DNA of 64,000 nucleotides from Halopseudomonas oceani (GTDB taxonomy: Bacteria > Pseudomonadota > Gammaproteobacteria > Pseudomonadales > Pseudomonadaceae), in NCBI RefSeq assembly GCF_002903165.1, contig NZ_PPSK01000001.1, forward strand, positions 124,001 to 188,000. The letters run 5' to 3'. Positions 28,315 through 37,460 of the stretch are shown here, piece by piece (the first letter of the stretch is position 1; every line of letters starts with the position of its first letter). The position numbers were made by a program, and so were the translations under genes. Below the pieces are notes generated by a model, which was given only the letters and a program-made list of their open reading frames with translations, did not search any database and was not told where the DNA came from.

Positions 28315-30144
28315 TCAGGCTGCCTCCGTCAGCGCCGCACGGGTATAGATCATGTCATGCGCGGCGCGCAGGTTGCTGCTGATCTCCAGCAGGTAATGCA
28401 GATCGTTGATCAGACTGGTTGCCTGCCAGCCGTCCAGCTCGCCAGCGCGCAGCTGCTGTTGCAGACGCTGCTCGAACTGACTACGAAACAGCTGCTCCTG
28501 ATCCAGATAGTCAGCCGACTGCTGCCGATCGGCGGCGCCGGACAATGACTCGGCCTCCCGCCGGGCCTGATCACTCAACAGCAGCATGCCCTGCTCGCGC
28601 AGCTGGCGATAACCGTCACGCATGGCCTGACGCGGGCTCTCAAGATGCTTGCGCAGGTTGGTTTGCAGGTGCTTGGCTGCCTTCACCGACTCCACAAGGT
28701 CCCGTGCGGCCAGGTTTACATCCATCAGCGCCTGCTGCTGTTCCGGCAGCAGTTCGCAGTCAAGATGCCCGATAAAGTCGACGATGTCGGCGTAAATACC
28801 CTTGATGTGCTGATGATAGAGCGCATCCGCGTCCTCCCGTTCGGCCAGCGGCGGCACCGCCAATGCCTCACCCGGATCCCGTTCTCGAGTCATGTCCTGA
28901 CGGAAACTGCTCGGCAGATACAACGCCGACGCAATAACCTGTCGACTGGTTGCGGCGAGATGAGCTAGCTCCTGCTGCAACACCCTGACCGCCGACCCTG
29001 CGTGCAGTTGTGCGGCACCGTCGAGGTAGAGCGCATGGGAACGCGGACGATCCGCCAGCTCCTCGTTAACCGGCTCACTCGGAGGTGGCAGCAGCCGGGT
29101 CAGCAGGCGCACCAGCACCGGTATCAACGGCAGCATCAGCGCCAGCCCGAGGAGATTGAACAGCGTATGGAACAAAGCCAGCTTGAGGGTGTAGGACTCG
29201 GCCGCAATACCAAGCCAGCCGGCCAGGGTATCGACCACCTGTGCCAACACCGGCAGCACCGACAGCGCAACAACGCCGGTCACCAGGTTGAACAAAATAT
29301 GCGCGACGGCCAACTGGCGACCGGCATTATTGGCACCCAGAGCAGCAAGCACAGCAGTCACCGTGGTTCCCAGGTTGGCACCCACCGCCATCGCCAGTGC
29401 ATTGGTATATTCAAGCTGGCCGCTGGCAAGCGCCGCCAAGGTGATCATCAGGGTGGCATGGCTGGACTGCATCAGTACCGTCGCCAGAATACCGAGCAGC
29501 GCGTAGAGCAGCATGCCCTGCCAGCCGCCGACGCTGTAGGCGGACAGGTCGAAGATTTGCTGCATACCATCGAAGCCAAGCTTCATCAGGTCGATACCAA
29601 GAAACAGCAAACCAATACCCAGCAGCACCTGACCTGTACCTCGCCAGCGCGCCGCGCTGTTACGCTCGAACAACACACCGAGCACCAGCAAGGGCATACC
29701 CACCTGCGCTAGATCAACCTTGAGGCCAATCAGCGCAATCAGCCAGGCGCCGGTAGTGGTGCCCAGATTGGCACCAAAGACAATACCGATCCCCGCCGTC
29801 AGACTGATCAGGCCGGCGCTGAGAAAAGCGATACTAAGAAGGGTGACAAGCGAGCTGGATTGCACCAGCGCGGTACTGACCGTACCAAAGGTAAGACTCT
29901 TCCAGAGCCGGTCGGTGCTGATCGCCAACCAACGCTCCAGTGCACCGCCGGAGAAGGCACGGAAGCCGTCCTCCAAATAGCGCATGCCAAGCAGAAACAG
30001 AGCAACACCGGCAAACAGCTGGGCCAGCGACTGGTGCTTGAGGAACAACAACAGCACCAGAGCCAGCCCGAAGGCCATGCCGATCGGGCGTAGCTTCGCC
30101 AGTCGCGAACGAATCAGGCGACTGGTGTTCAATGCATCAGCCAC
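28315..30144 (-). CDS. Na+/phosphate cotransporter family protein with PhoU-like tail
   Basis: 609 residues. Two inverted Na/Pi-cotransporter repeats carry the motifs STALVQSSSLVTLLS and ATVLMQSSHATLMI, with GANLGTT in each half as expected for the NptA/YjbB family. After the last helix (about 350) comes a helical cytoplasmic region of 250 residues with PhoU-like spacing, which in relatives regulates uptake. Expected to move phosphate across the inner membrane with sodium; direction is not certain, since YjbB exports. GTG start with GGAG at eight bases. Confidence 0.88.
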   Translation of the reverse strand: MADALNTSRLIRSRLAKLRPIGMAFGLALVLLLFLKHQSLAQLFAGVALFLLGMRYLEDGFRAFSGGALERWLAISTDRLWKSLTFGTVSTALVQSSSLVTLLSIAFLSAGLISLTAGIGIVFGANLGTTTGAWLIALIGLKVDLAQVGMPLLVLGVLFERNSAARWRGTGQVLLGIGLLFLGIDLMKLGFDGMQQIFDLSAYSVGGWQGMLLYALLGILATVLMQSSHATLMITLAALASGQLEYTNALAMAVGANLGTTVTAVLAALGANNAGRQLAVAHILFNLVTGVVALSVLPVLAQVVDTLAGWLGIAAESYTLKLALFHTLFNLLGLALMLPLIPVLVRLLTRLLPPPSEPVNEELADRPRSHALYLDGAAQLHAGSAVRVLQQELAHLAATSRQVIASALYLPSSFRQDMTRERDPGEALAVPPLAEREDADALYHQHIKGIYADIVDFIGHLDCELLPEQQQALMDVNLAARDLVESVKAAKHLQTNLRKHLESPRQAMRDGYRQLREQGMLLLSDQARREAESLSGAADRQQSADYLDQEQLFRSQFEQRLQQQLRAGELDGWQATSLINDLHYLLEISSNLRAAHDMIYTRAALTEAA

Positions 30145-30206
30145 CCCTCACTCTCCAGGGTGGCAACATCAGCGCCGACGCCAACAACAACCCTGCTGCG
30201 TCAATC

Positions 30207-30539
30207 TCAGCGAAGCTCGTCCTGCTGCTGACGACCATAGCCCGCGCGGGTACAGCCCAGGCAGCGCACGAAGGTTTCCTCGGCAGGACGAATGACCAGC
30301 TCGCGCCCGGCCTCGGGCACGTTTCCGCCCAACGCACTGAACGGCAGGCTGACCAGAAAGGCGCCGGTACCCAGCACGGTGGCACCCAGCAGCAACGGAC
30401 GCGCGATAACCAGATCACCGATCATGGCAAAGTAGCCCGGCTCGTCTTGCTGGTAGTTGTTGTAGGAATCGGCAGCCATGACGCTGGCGCTCATCAGCAG
30501 GCCGGCGACAAGTGCGGTGGAATGACGTAACAGGCGCAT
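30207..30539 (-). CDS. Small membrane protein of unknown function
   Basis: 110 residues: a cleavable signal (ends SASVMAA), a short polar stretch (SYNNYQQDEPGYF), one hydrophobic span (IARPLLLGATVLGTGAFLVSLPFSAL) and a C-terminal tail with two cysteines (RCLGC). Relatives in Pseudomonas are annotated only as hypothetical or, without basis I can see, multidrug transporter. AGGGAT lies six bases before the ATG. Sits between the Na/Pi gene and mutM. Confidence 0.72.
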   Translation of the reverse strand: MRLLRHSTALVAGLLMSASVMAADSYNNYQQDEPGYFAMIGDLVIARPLLLGATVLGTGAFLVSLPFSALGGNVPEAGRELVIRPAEETFVRCLGCTRAGYGRQQQDELR

Positions 30540-30726
30540 AGTTAATCCCTGGTTGTGGCCCGAAAGGCAATGATCTGGTTGCGTGTCCCAAACTCCTGTG
30601 GGCCCACGGCATCGCCTTCATTGTAGGCACAAACCCGGCGTTACGGAACGCACCTGATGAAAATTGCGACACAGCGCAGCTTGAGCGGGCGTCAGCATGC
30701 GCAGGGCAAGTCGGTAATTCATCCGT

Positions 30727-31539
30727 CTAGCGTTGACACTGTCGGCAGAACACGGTGCTACGCTGGCCCAGCCGGCACTCTGAAAGCGTGGTACCGCACT
30801 GCTTGCACAGCTCCCCGCCGCGTCCGTAAACAAACAGCTCCTGCTTGAAGTAACCAGGTTGACCATCGCCGCCAACGAAGTCACGCAGCGTGGTCCCGCC
30901 TTGCTCGATTGCCCTGGCCAGGATGCGCTTGATCTCTTCGGCCAGCCGTTGATAGCGCTGACGGCTGACCCGCCCCGCCTCCCGGCGCGGATCAATGCCC
31001 GCGGCAAACAGGGCTTCAGTCGCATAAATGTTACCGACCCCGACCACCACGGCGTTATCCATGATGAAGGGTTTAATCGCGGTGCTCTTACTGCGCGACA
31101 ACTGGTAGAGTCGCTCGCCATCGAAAGCATCGGACAGCGGTTCCGGCCCAAGCTTGCCGAGCAGTGCATGCGGCTCGTCCGCCCGCGCCCAAAGCAGCGC
31201 GCCGAAGCGCCTGGGATCGGTGTAGCGCAGCGCCATGCCCGAATCCAATTCGATATCGACGTGATCGTGCTTGGCCGCCGGCGAGCCTGCCGGCACCAGC
31301 CGCAAACTGCCCGACATTCCCAGGTGACCAATCAACGTGCCGCCGCCGATCCGCATCAGCAGGTACTTGGCACGGCGGTCAATACGCTCGAACAGCTGCC
31401 CTTCGATCTGGATCGCCAGATCCTCCGGAATCGGCCAGCGCAGGCGACGATCGCGGACGATCAGGCGGGTAACCCGGCGCCCCTCAAGGTGCGGCGCAAT
31501 CCCGCGGCGGGTTGTTTCGACTTCAGGCAATTCAGGCAT
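30727..31539 (-). CDS. mutM: Formamidopyrimidine-DNA glycosylase MutM (Fpg)
   Basis: Removes 8-oxoguanine and formamidopyrimidines and nicks the resulting site. 270 residues. The catalytic N-terminus PELPEVE is intact (Pro2 after Met removal, Glu3), with the conserved lysine in [15 protein letters not shown], the helix-two-turn-helix [12 protein letters not shown] and a C-terminal zinc finger using four cysteines (CKQC ... CRQC). Its ATG is one base after the stop of the upstream membrane gene, so the three genes thioesterase-membrane protein-mutM share a transcript. Confidence 0.97.
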   Translation of the reverse strand: MPELPEVETTRRGIAPHLEGRRVTRLIVRDRRLRWPIPEDLAIQIEGQLFERIDRRAKYLLMRIGGGTLIGHLGMSGSLRLVPAGSPAAKHDHVDIELDSGMALRYTDPRRFGALLWARADEPHALLGKLGPEPLSDAFDGERLYQLSRSKSTAIKPFIMDNAVVVGVGNIYATEALFAAGIDPRREAGRVSRQRYQRLAEEIKRILARAIEQGGTTLRDFVGGDGQPGYFKQELFVYGRGGELCKQCGTTLSECRLGQRSTVFCRQCQR

Positions 31540-31540
31540 G

Positions 31541-32884
31541 TCAGCTCTGCAACCAGTAGGTAATGAAGATCAGCAACAACAGCAACGGCATGACGCTGGC
31601 AACAAAGCGCCCGTTCCAGCCAAAGGCCACCTGATACGGTGACTCGCCGCTGTAGCGCGACAGGATAAGCGTCGAAGGACCGAAGGGCGAGAAGATCATC
31701 GCCAGCGAAAACCCGCACATCAGCCCTACCGCCGGCGTCATGATCGGCACCCCGAGCAGTGACAGCTGGGCCAGCAGTCCCGCGGTCAGTGATAGCGACA
31801 CAATCGGTGCCAGCCCCAGCACTGCCAAGGTAATGGTGCTAAACAGGCTGCCAATCGCCAGCAGCACATTGTACTTGGGCTCCTGCGCCAGCCAGGCAGC
31901 GATCTGCTCCAGCGGCGCCACCGCGCCCAACACACCACCCAGCAACGCGGCGCAGCCAAAGATAAACATTTCGTTGTGCATGCTGACCATATTGTCGGTC
32001 ACTTCCTGCAGCACCTGCGCAGGTTTGCGTTCGCGCCACAGCAGGTAGCTGATAACCCCGGCAGGCACCAACACCATCGCCGCCTGCGACGCGCTCAATG
32101 TTGTCAGGGACGCCAGCAGGCCGATGGCACCAAGGCCCAGCAGACTACCAATCAACAGCTGCGGCATGCCATCGGCCTTGCTGCTGTCACCAATATTGTC
32201 GCGCAGCGCCAGCAGCCCGCGGGTTTCCCGGCGCCAGCCGACCACAATCATCATCACCGCAGCAACCGCGCCGTAGGGCACCATGGTGCTCCAGGACTGC
32301 TCGGGCATTTCCCGCGATATGATGGCAATGGTCACGCTGGTTGGCGCCAGCAGCGGCACCAGAGCAAACCCCCGCAGCGTCGTCACCATGACGCTGCGCA
32401 GACCGGCCCGGCGCTGCTCATCGGTCAGCGAATAGCGCTTGAGATGCTCGCTCAGGGTCCCACAGAGCAGGTTCATCATGCCGAAGTTGAGAATCGAGCC
32501 GATACTGCCGGCGGCCAGCACATAACGCGGATACAGCACGACCTTGGACCCGGATAGCAGCGCCTTGTGCAGCTCGCGCAGCTGCGGCAAGCGCTGCGCC
32601 AGTAACTGCATCAACCCCAGCGCACCCAGAAAGCTGGTGTAGTAGGCCACCGAACTGGCCAACTTTGGCCAAAGCTCGGCACCTGGACGCGCTATCACGA
32701 TGGCCGCCGCCAGCACTGCCAGCGTGCAGATTCCGAGCCAACGTGGATAGGGGTTCAGGCGGGTGAAGAAGCGCAGGAAATAAACTGCAAAGGCGCCAGC
32801 CGCGAGCCAGCTCAACCAGTGCTGGTGACTGAGCAGCCCTGCCAGCTCTAGCGCAACACCGAGCGGCAGCAGCGCAGCACTCAC
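31541..32884 (-). CDS. Polytopic membrane protein of unknown function
   Basis: 447 residues with about eleven or twelve membrane spans and a short cytoplasmic region near the middle. I do not recognise a named transporter family with confidence; repeated glycine-rich half-helices ([32 protein letters not shown]) and two similar halves suggest an ion or organic-acid transporter of the IT superfamily type. GTG start overlaps the thioesterase stop (GTGA), and the stop is one base from mutM, so translation of all three is probably coupled. Confidence 0.75.
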   Translation of the reverse strand: MSAALLPLGVALELAGLLSHQHWLSWLAAGAFAVYFLRFFTRLNPYPRWLGICTLAVLAAAIVIARPGAELWPKLASSVAYYTSFLGALGLMQLLAQRLPQLRELHKALLSGSKVVLYPRYVLAAGSIGSILNFGMMNLLCGTLSEHLKRYSLTDEQRRAGLRSVMVTTLRGFALVPLLAPTSVTIAIISREMPEQSWSTMVPYGAVAAVMMIVVGWRRETRGLLALRDNIGDSSKADGMPQLLIGSLLGLGAIGLLASLTTLSASQAAMVLVPAGVISYLLWRERKPAQVLQEVTDNMVSMHNEMFIFGCAALLGGVLGAVAPLEQIAAWLAQEPKYNVLLAIGSLFSTITLAVLGLAPIVSLSLTAGLLAQLSLLGVPIMTPAVGLMCGFSLAMIFSPFGPSTLILSRYSGESPYQVAFGWNGRFVASVMPLLLLLIFITYWLQS

Positions 32885-33309
32885 GGCAGGTCCTTGCGAT
32901 AGGCGCCCTTCTTGAATACACCCTCACCAAAACCGATCAGCTTGTCGTTCTGATCAAGCAGGTCACAACTGGCCATGAATACCTTGTGACCGGCGTTGCG
33001 GCAGGTAGCGACCGCACGCACGTGCGTACCAACCGGCGCGGTCGCGGTGAAGTTGGTGTTGAGTGACAGGGTAATGGCAACCCGGCGATCTTCTGCCGAT
33101 GCCGCCCAGGTACCACAGAGCCCCATAGCAATGTCTAGCAGACTGGCGGTGACCCCACCATGCAATGAGCTGGCGTTGTTCATGTGCTTTTCGGTCAGAG
33201 TCAGGCCGACAACAGCTCGCCCCTCCGAGTACTCTTCCAACTGGGCACCAAGCTCCTGAAAGAAGCCGGTAACGGTACGGGCAATGGCCTGACGTTCATC
33301 TTGATTCAC
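32881..33309 (-). CDS. PaaI-type hotdog thioesterase
   Basis: 142-residue single hotdog domain. The active-site segment NNASSLHGGVTASLLDIAMG contains HGG and the downstream acidic residue of PaaI-like acyl-CoA thioesterases, and SLNTNFTATAPVG is the central strand. Probably hydrolyses aryl- or acyl-CoA thioesters in the cytoplasm. First gene of the leftward unit ending in mutM. It is divergent from the acyl-CoA cluster that begins at 33547. Confidence 0.88.
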   Translation of the reverse strand: MNQDERQAIARTVTGFFQELGAQLEEYSEGRAVVGLTLTEKHMNNASSLHGGVTASLLDIAMGLCGTWAASAEDRRVAITLSLNTNFTATAPVGTHVRAVATCRNAGHKVFMASCDLLDQNDKLIGFGEGVFKKGAYRKDLP

Positions 33310-33494
33310 GGGTGCGACACCTTTTATTCACTACACTCGATCTGGCTGGCCACACGACAGTCACGGCGGGCAGGCCTGCCCGGCACGCAGTAACGGCCAG
33401 TTTGAAGGGGGCGAGTATGCCACGCACAAGCATGCGCAGACTGTCGCCAAACTTGCACTCCTACAACGCAGGATTTAATCTCGCACCACTTAAA

Positions 33495-33509
33495 CGAAAT
33501 ACCGTTTCG
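33495..33509. promoter_or_regulatory. Inverted repeat, candidate IclR-type operator upstream of the HCDH gene
   Basis: CGAAA-TACCG-TTTCG, a 15-bp inverted repeat 38 bp ahead of the 33547 start. It shares the GTTTCGC half-site with sites before the ligase gene (40656-40671) and the fused hydratase gene (41932-41966). Confidence 0.45.
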
Positions 33510-33546
33510 CCATGCGGAACAACGAGCGTACTCCAGGAGGCAAAGC

Positions 33547-35061
33547 ATGTTCAAGCGGATTGGCGTCATCGGCGCCGGAGCCATGGGGCGCGGTATCGCC
33601 CAGCTGTTCGCCAGCAGTGGTCAGCAGGTTCTGCTGTTCGATACCCGTGCAGAGGCCATCGACGATGCACTGGCCTTCAACCGTAACCTGCTGCAGCGGG
33701 CACAGGCCAAGGGCAAGATGACCGAAGCGGAGCTGGAGGCAACCGTCGCGCGCATGCAACCAGCCGCCAACCTGACCGACCTGGCCGACTGCGACCTGGT
33801 GATCGAGGCCATCGTCGAGCTGCTGGAGGTCAAACAGAAGCTGTTTGCCGATCTGGAAGCCATCGTCAGCGCAGACTGCGTACTGGCTACCAACACCTCA
33901 TCGCTGTCGGTCACCCGCATCGCCAGCACCGCCAAACACCCCGAGCGCGTTGCCGGTTTCCACTTCTTCAACCCGGTGCCGCTGATGAAAATCGTCGAGG
34001 TCGTCCGCGGTGAACGCACCGACGAGCGCCACATTCAGGCACTGGTCGCCCTGGCCGATCAGGCCGGTCACTTCCCGGCAATCACCCCGGACACCCCCGG
34101 CTTCCTGGTCAACCACGCCGGTCGCGCCTTCGGCACCGAAGCGCTGCGCATGCTCAGCGAAGGGGTCGCGACGCCTTCGCAGATCGACCGCATTCTGCGT
34201 GATGGCCCCGGCTTTCGCATGGGGCCCTTTGAGCTGTTTGATCTGACCGGGCTGGACGTGTCCCACGCGGTGATGGAGTCGGTCTACGAGCAGTTCTACC
34301 ACGACCCGCGCTACACCCCGTCGTTCATCGCCGCCCAGCGCGTCGCCGCCGGCCTGCTGGGCCGCAAGACCGGCCAAGGCTTCTACCGCTACGAAGACGG
34401 CCAGAAGATCGAGCCGGCTGAGCAGCAGCCCGAGACCGTGCTGATCACTCGCCCGTTCTGGCTGGAAACTGACGACGACGCACTGCGTAACCAGGTCAGC
34501 GAGGTATTGAACAAGGCTGGCGCCACACTGGAAACTGGCACCAAGCCATCGGACGATGCCATCTGCCTGATCACCCCGCTGGGCGATGACTGCAGCACCG
34601 CGCTGACCCAACTGGGCCTGCCTGCTGAGCGCACCCTGGCACTCGACAGCTTCGCCAGCTGGGACAAGCGCCGCACGTTGATGCGTCAGCCCGCCGCCAA
34701 AGCCGAGATCGTTGCCCAGGCCCGTCAGGCCCTCGGCGCCGATGGCGTCCCCGTCGAGGTGATCAACGATTCGGCTGGCTTTGTCATCCAGCGCCTGATC
34801 GCCAGCGTGGTCAATCTGGGCTGCGAAATTGTGCAGAAAGGCATCACCGCGCCACAAACGCTGGACCGCGCCATTCAACTGGCGCTGGGCTACCCCAAAG
34901 GCCCGCTGGCCTTCGGTGAGCATTATGGCGAAGCCAACATTCTTGCCGTCCTCAACAACATTCAGGCCGTTTACGGCGAGCCACGCTACCGTCCCAGCCC
35001 CTGGCTGCGTCGTCGCGTACAGCTGGAACTGCCTTTGACCACACCCGATTTCCAGGAGTAA
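33547..35061 (+). CDS. 3-hydroxyacyl-CoA dehydrogenase (PaaH-like)
   Basis: NAD-dependent oxidation of 3-hydroxyacyl-CoA to 3-oxoacyl-CoA. 504 residues: Rossmann GVIGAGAMGRGIAQ, catalytic serine region NTSSLSVTRIA, catalytic histidine GFHFFNPVPLMKIVEV, then two C-terminal dimerisation domains (PGFLVNHAGRAF and SAGFVIQRLIAS). The double C-terminal domain and length match PaaH/DcaH enzymes of phenylacetate and adipate pathways rather than the 280-residue short form. AGGAGG precedes the start. Followed after four bases by a thiolase, so the two final steps of a beta-oxidation round are coupled. Confidence 0.92.
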   Translation: MFKRIGVIGAGAMGRGIAQLFASSGQQVLLFDTRAEAIDDALAFNRNLLQRAQAKGKMTEAELEATVARMQPAANLTDLADCDLVIEAIVELLEVKQKLFADLEAIVSADCVLATNTSSLSVTRIASTAKHPERVAGFHFFNPVPLMKIVEVVRGERTDERHIQALVALADQAGHFPAITPDTPGFLVNHAGRAFGTEALRMLSEGVATPSQIDRILRDGPGFRMGPFELFDLTGLDVSHAVMESVYEQFYHDPRYTPSFIAAQRVAAGLLGRKTGQGFYRYEDGQKIEPAEQQPETVLITRPFWLETDDDALRNQVSEVLNKAGATLETGTKPSDDAICLITPLGDDCSTALTQLGLPAERTLALDSFASWDKRRTLMRQPAAKAEIVAQARQALGADGVPVEVINDSAGFVIQRLIASVVNLGCEIVQKGITAPQTLDRAIQLALGYPKGPLAFGEHYGEANILAVLNNIQAVYGEPRYRPSPWLRRRVQLELPLTTPDFQE

Positions 35062-35065
35062 GAGC

Positions 35066-36265
35066 ATGACTGCCTATATCTATGATGGTTTGCGTACCCC
35101 GTTCGGCCGCCACGCCGGCGCCCTGGCCAGCGTGCGTCCCGATGACCTGCTAGCGGAAGTGATTCGTGCCGTGGTCACCCGCAACCCGTTCGAAGGTCAG
35201 GACTACGAAGACGTGGTCATGGGCAATACCAACCAGGCGGGCGAAGATGCGCGCAACGTCGCCCGTCACGCCGGGCTGCTGGCGGGTCTACCGCAGGAAG
35301 TGGCCGGTGTCACCATCAACCGCCTGTGCGGCTCTGGTCTGGCAGCCATTCTCGACGCCGCCCGAGCGGTAAAAACCGGTGAAGGCGAACTGTTCGTCGC
35401 TGGTGGTGTGGAAAGCATGAGCCGCGCGCCCTTTGTTATCGCTAAGAGCGAGAGCGCCTACAGCCGTGATTTCCGCGCCTTCGACAGCACCATCGGCGCG
35501 CGCTTCCCGAATCCCAAGGTCGAGAAGCAGTACGGTGACGACACCATGCCGCAGACCGCCGACAACGTCGCTGCCGATCTGGGCATCAGCCGTGAAGAAG
35601 CCGACACTTATGCCGCCCGCAGTCAGGCGCTGTATGAGAAGGCCCGCGCTGAAGGCTTCTTCGCTGAAGAAATCCACCCCATCGAGGTCTCTCAGGGTCG
35701 CAAGAAGCCGGCCAAGATCGTCGATCAGGATGAACATCCGCGTCCGAGCAGTGACATGGCCGCCCTGTCCGGTCTGCGGGCACTGTTTGAAGGCGGCGTC
35801 GTCACCGCCGGCAACGCCTCCGGGGTCAACGACGGCGCCGCTGCGCTGATCATCGGCAGCGAGGCCGTCGGCCAGAAATACGGCGTCAAACCCCGCGCCC
35901 GCATCCTCGCCGGCGCGGTTTCCGGTGTCGCTCCCCGCGTAATGGGTCTGGGCCCGGTCGAAGCCTGCAAAAAGGCACTGAGCCGCGCTGGCCTGACGCT
36001 GGACCAGATGGATGTTATCGAGATCAACGAAGCCTTCGCCTCCCAGGTCCTCGGTTGCGCCAAGCAGTTGGGTATCGCCTTTGACGACCCGCGCCTGAAC
36101 CCGAACGGCGGCGCCATCGCTGTCGGTCACCCGCTGGGTGCCTCCGGCGCTCGCCTGACCCTGACCGCCCTGCGCCAACTGGAACGCACCGGCAAGCGTT
36201 ATGCGCTGGTCAGCCTGTGCATCGGCCTGGGCCAGGGTGTAGCGGCGGTGATCGAGCGCGTTTAA
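35066..36265 (+). CDS. Acetyl-CoA acyltransferase / 3-oxoadipyl-CoA-type thiolase
   Basis: 399-residue degradative thiolase that splits 3-oxoacyl-CoA with CoA. Nucleophile Cys88 in NRLCGSGLAA, histidine in GHPLGASGARL, second cysteine in SLCIGLGQG, and NEAFASQ. The N-terminus (IYDGLRTPFGRHAGALASVRPDDLLA) is close to the PcaF/PaaJ group that cleaves 3-oxoadipyl-CoA to succinyl-CoA and acetyl-CoA, which would suit dicarboxylate breakdown; sequence alone does not fix chain length. A hairpin covers its stop codon. Confidence 0.92.
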   Translation: MTAYIYDGLRTPFGRHAGALASVRPDDLLAEVIRAVVTRNPFEGQDYEDVVMGNTNQAGEDARNVARHAGLLAGLPQEVAGVTINRLCGSGLAAILDAARAVKTGEGELFVAGGVESMSRAPFVIAKSESAYSRDFRAFDSTIGARFPNPKVEKQYGDDTMPQTADNVAADLGISREEADTYAARSQALYEKARAEGFFAEEIHPIEVSQGRKKPAKIVDQDEHPRPSSDMAALSGLRALFEGGVVTAGNASGVNDGAAALIIGSEAVGQKYGVKPRARILAGAVSGVAPRVMGLGPVEACKKALSRAGLTLDQMDVIEINEAFASQVLGCAKQLGIAFDDPRLNPNGGAIAVGHPLGASGARLTLTALRQLERTGKRYALVSLCIGLGQGVAAVIERV

Positions 36266-36273
36266 CGCGCTCG
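36253..36273 (+). terminator. Hairpin spanning the thiolase stop codon
   Basis: CGAGCGCGTT and AACGCGCTCG form a perfect 10-bp stem around a single T; the TAA stop (36263-36265) is inside it. No T-run follows. Confidence 0.4.
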
Positions 36274-36276
36274 CGG

Positions 36277-36308
36277 AGCTACAAGCTACAAGCTACAAGC
36301 TACAAGCT
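36277..36308. repeat. Period-7 tandem repeat (AGCTACA), left arm
   Basis: Four and a half copies of AGCTACA (32 bp). With the inverted array at 36341-36372 (32 bp) and a 32-bp spacer it forms a 96-bp imperfect hairpin; the arms differ at six positions. Confidence 0.75.
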
Positions 36309-36340
36309 GAGAACCCCTGCCTCGCCCTGGTTTGGGTTTT

Positions 36341-36372
36341 AGCTTGCGGCTTGAAGCTTGCGGCTTGAAGCT
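36341..36372. repeat. Period-7 tandem repeat (GCTTGCG/GCTTGAA), right arm
   Basis: Alternating GCTTGCG and GCTTGAA units, inverted relative to the 36277-36308 array. Lies between the thiolase stop and the small membrane gene at 36414. Confidence 0.75.
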
Positions 36373-36413
36373 GATAGCTTCTATCCCCTCATTCCCTGTC
36401 AGCGACCCCTTGC

Positions 36414-36713
36414 ATGCAGCTCAACTCCAGCAGCCCCTTTGAATGGCTCGGTTCCGCCATCGGTAGCGTCGTCCGCGTTGTCATCGACAGCCTGATTTGG
36501 CTGTTCACCATGCTGAGCAATGCCAGCTCGGACTTTATCAACGGCTTTGCCAGTGCCCTCGGCGTCAACAGCAACCTGCTGAGCATCGCTGCAGTCATTC
36601 TTGGGCTGTTTCTGATCTACACCGGCGTGCGGGCCTTTATTCGCCGCAAGATCGTGCTAGGCATCATCTGGGTGCTGCTCGGGCTCTGGCTGCTGAGCGC
36701 CCTGATCAGGTGA
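36414..36713 (+). CDS. Small two-helix membrane protein, unknown
   Basis: 99 residues. A hydrophobic, amphipathic first half (SVVRVVIDSLIWLFTMLS) and a C-terminal hairpin of two helices (LLSIAAVILGLFLIYTGV and GIIWVLLGLWLLSAL) separated by the basic turn RRK. No family recognised. Codon use matches neighbours and the frame is uninterrupted, so it is likely a real gene; no strong ribosome site is visible. Confidence 0.6.
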   Translation: MQLNSSSPFEWLGSAIGSVVRVVIDSLIWLFTMLSNASSDFINGFASALGVNSNLLSIAAVILGLFLIYTGVRAFIRRKIVLGIIWVLLGLWLLSALIR

Positions 36714-36785
36714 AACGCGCTTGTGTCATCACAGACGCATACTAGTATTTCGGTAGTTTTCGGCTAAAAATTTAAGGAGAACACC

Positions 36786-37268
36786 ATGGGATTCGCATTT
36801 TCCAACGAACTGGAACTGACCAGCAGCGCCTTTGCCAACAACGGCGCCATCGCTGCCAAACACACCGGCGACGACGCTGACGTCTCTCCTGCCCTGAGCT
36901 GGAAGAACGCACCGGCGGACACCCAGTCCTACGCCGTCATCTGCCACGACCCAGACGCTCCGCTGATTTCCGCCAACGGCACCTATGGCTTCGTGCATTG
37001 GGTGCTGTACAACATTCCGGCCAACGTCAGCGAGTTGCCGGAAGCCTGCGGCGACTACACTCAAGGCGTAAACAACTTCGGCAACAGCGGCTACAACGGT
37101 CCGCTGCCTCCGGAAGGCCACGGTCAGCACAAATACTATTTCTGGGTCATCGCGCTGGACACCGAGCTCAATCTGCCAGCCGGTCTGACGCTGTGGCAAT
37201 TGCTGGAGAAGATCGAACCGCACGCCAAAGCAATGAACCGGCTGATTGGTACCTATCAGCGCGGTTGA
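36786..37268 (+). CDS. YbhB/YbcL-type PEBP protein
   Basis: 160 residues of the phosphatidylethanolamine-binding/Raf-kinase-inhibitor superfamily, bacterial YbhB/YbcL branch. The ligand pocket motifs are present: PALSWKNAPADTQSYAVI with DPDAP, GFVHWVLYNIP, and GYNGPLPPEGHGQHKYYF. Cytoplasmic (no signal peptide). AAGGAGAACACC gives an excellent ribosome site. The role of bacterial members is not settled. Followed by a GC-rich hairpin without a T-run (37281-37299). Confidence 0.92.
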   Translation: MGFAFSNELELTSSAFANNGAIAAKHTGDDADVSPALSWKNAPADTQSYAVICHDPDAPLISANGTYGFVHWVLYNIPANVSELPEACGDYTQGVNNFGNSGYNGPLPPEGHGQHKYYFWVIALDTELNLPAGLTLWQLLEKIEPHAKAMNRLIGTYQRG

Positions 37269-37280
37269 GCGTCCTTGCGC

Positions 37281-37299
37281 GGCACCCGCAACGGGTGCC
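37281..37299 (+). terminator. GC hairpin after the PEBP gene
   Basis: GGCACCCG-CAA-CGGGTGCC, an 8-bp stem 12 bp after the stop. No T-run, so terminator function is uncertain. Confidence 0.4.
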
Positions 37300-37460
37300 C
37301 GCGCCCTCTCGGAAGCCCAACCTGAAAACCACCGCAACGCCCACTTCTCCCCGGTCGATAGCAGCGGATTCACAGCGTCAAGCTTGATGGCCAAACCACT
37401 CAGGCGCTGCCTATTATGACCATCATATTGACTCATTCCCGCCGTAACGGAATCCCGCAG

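Noticed and set aside
36277-36372. Repeat region resembling a CRISPR array
   Set aside because: The units are 7 bp in direct tandem with no unique spacers, and no cas genes are present.
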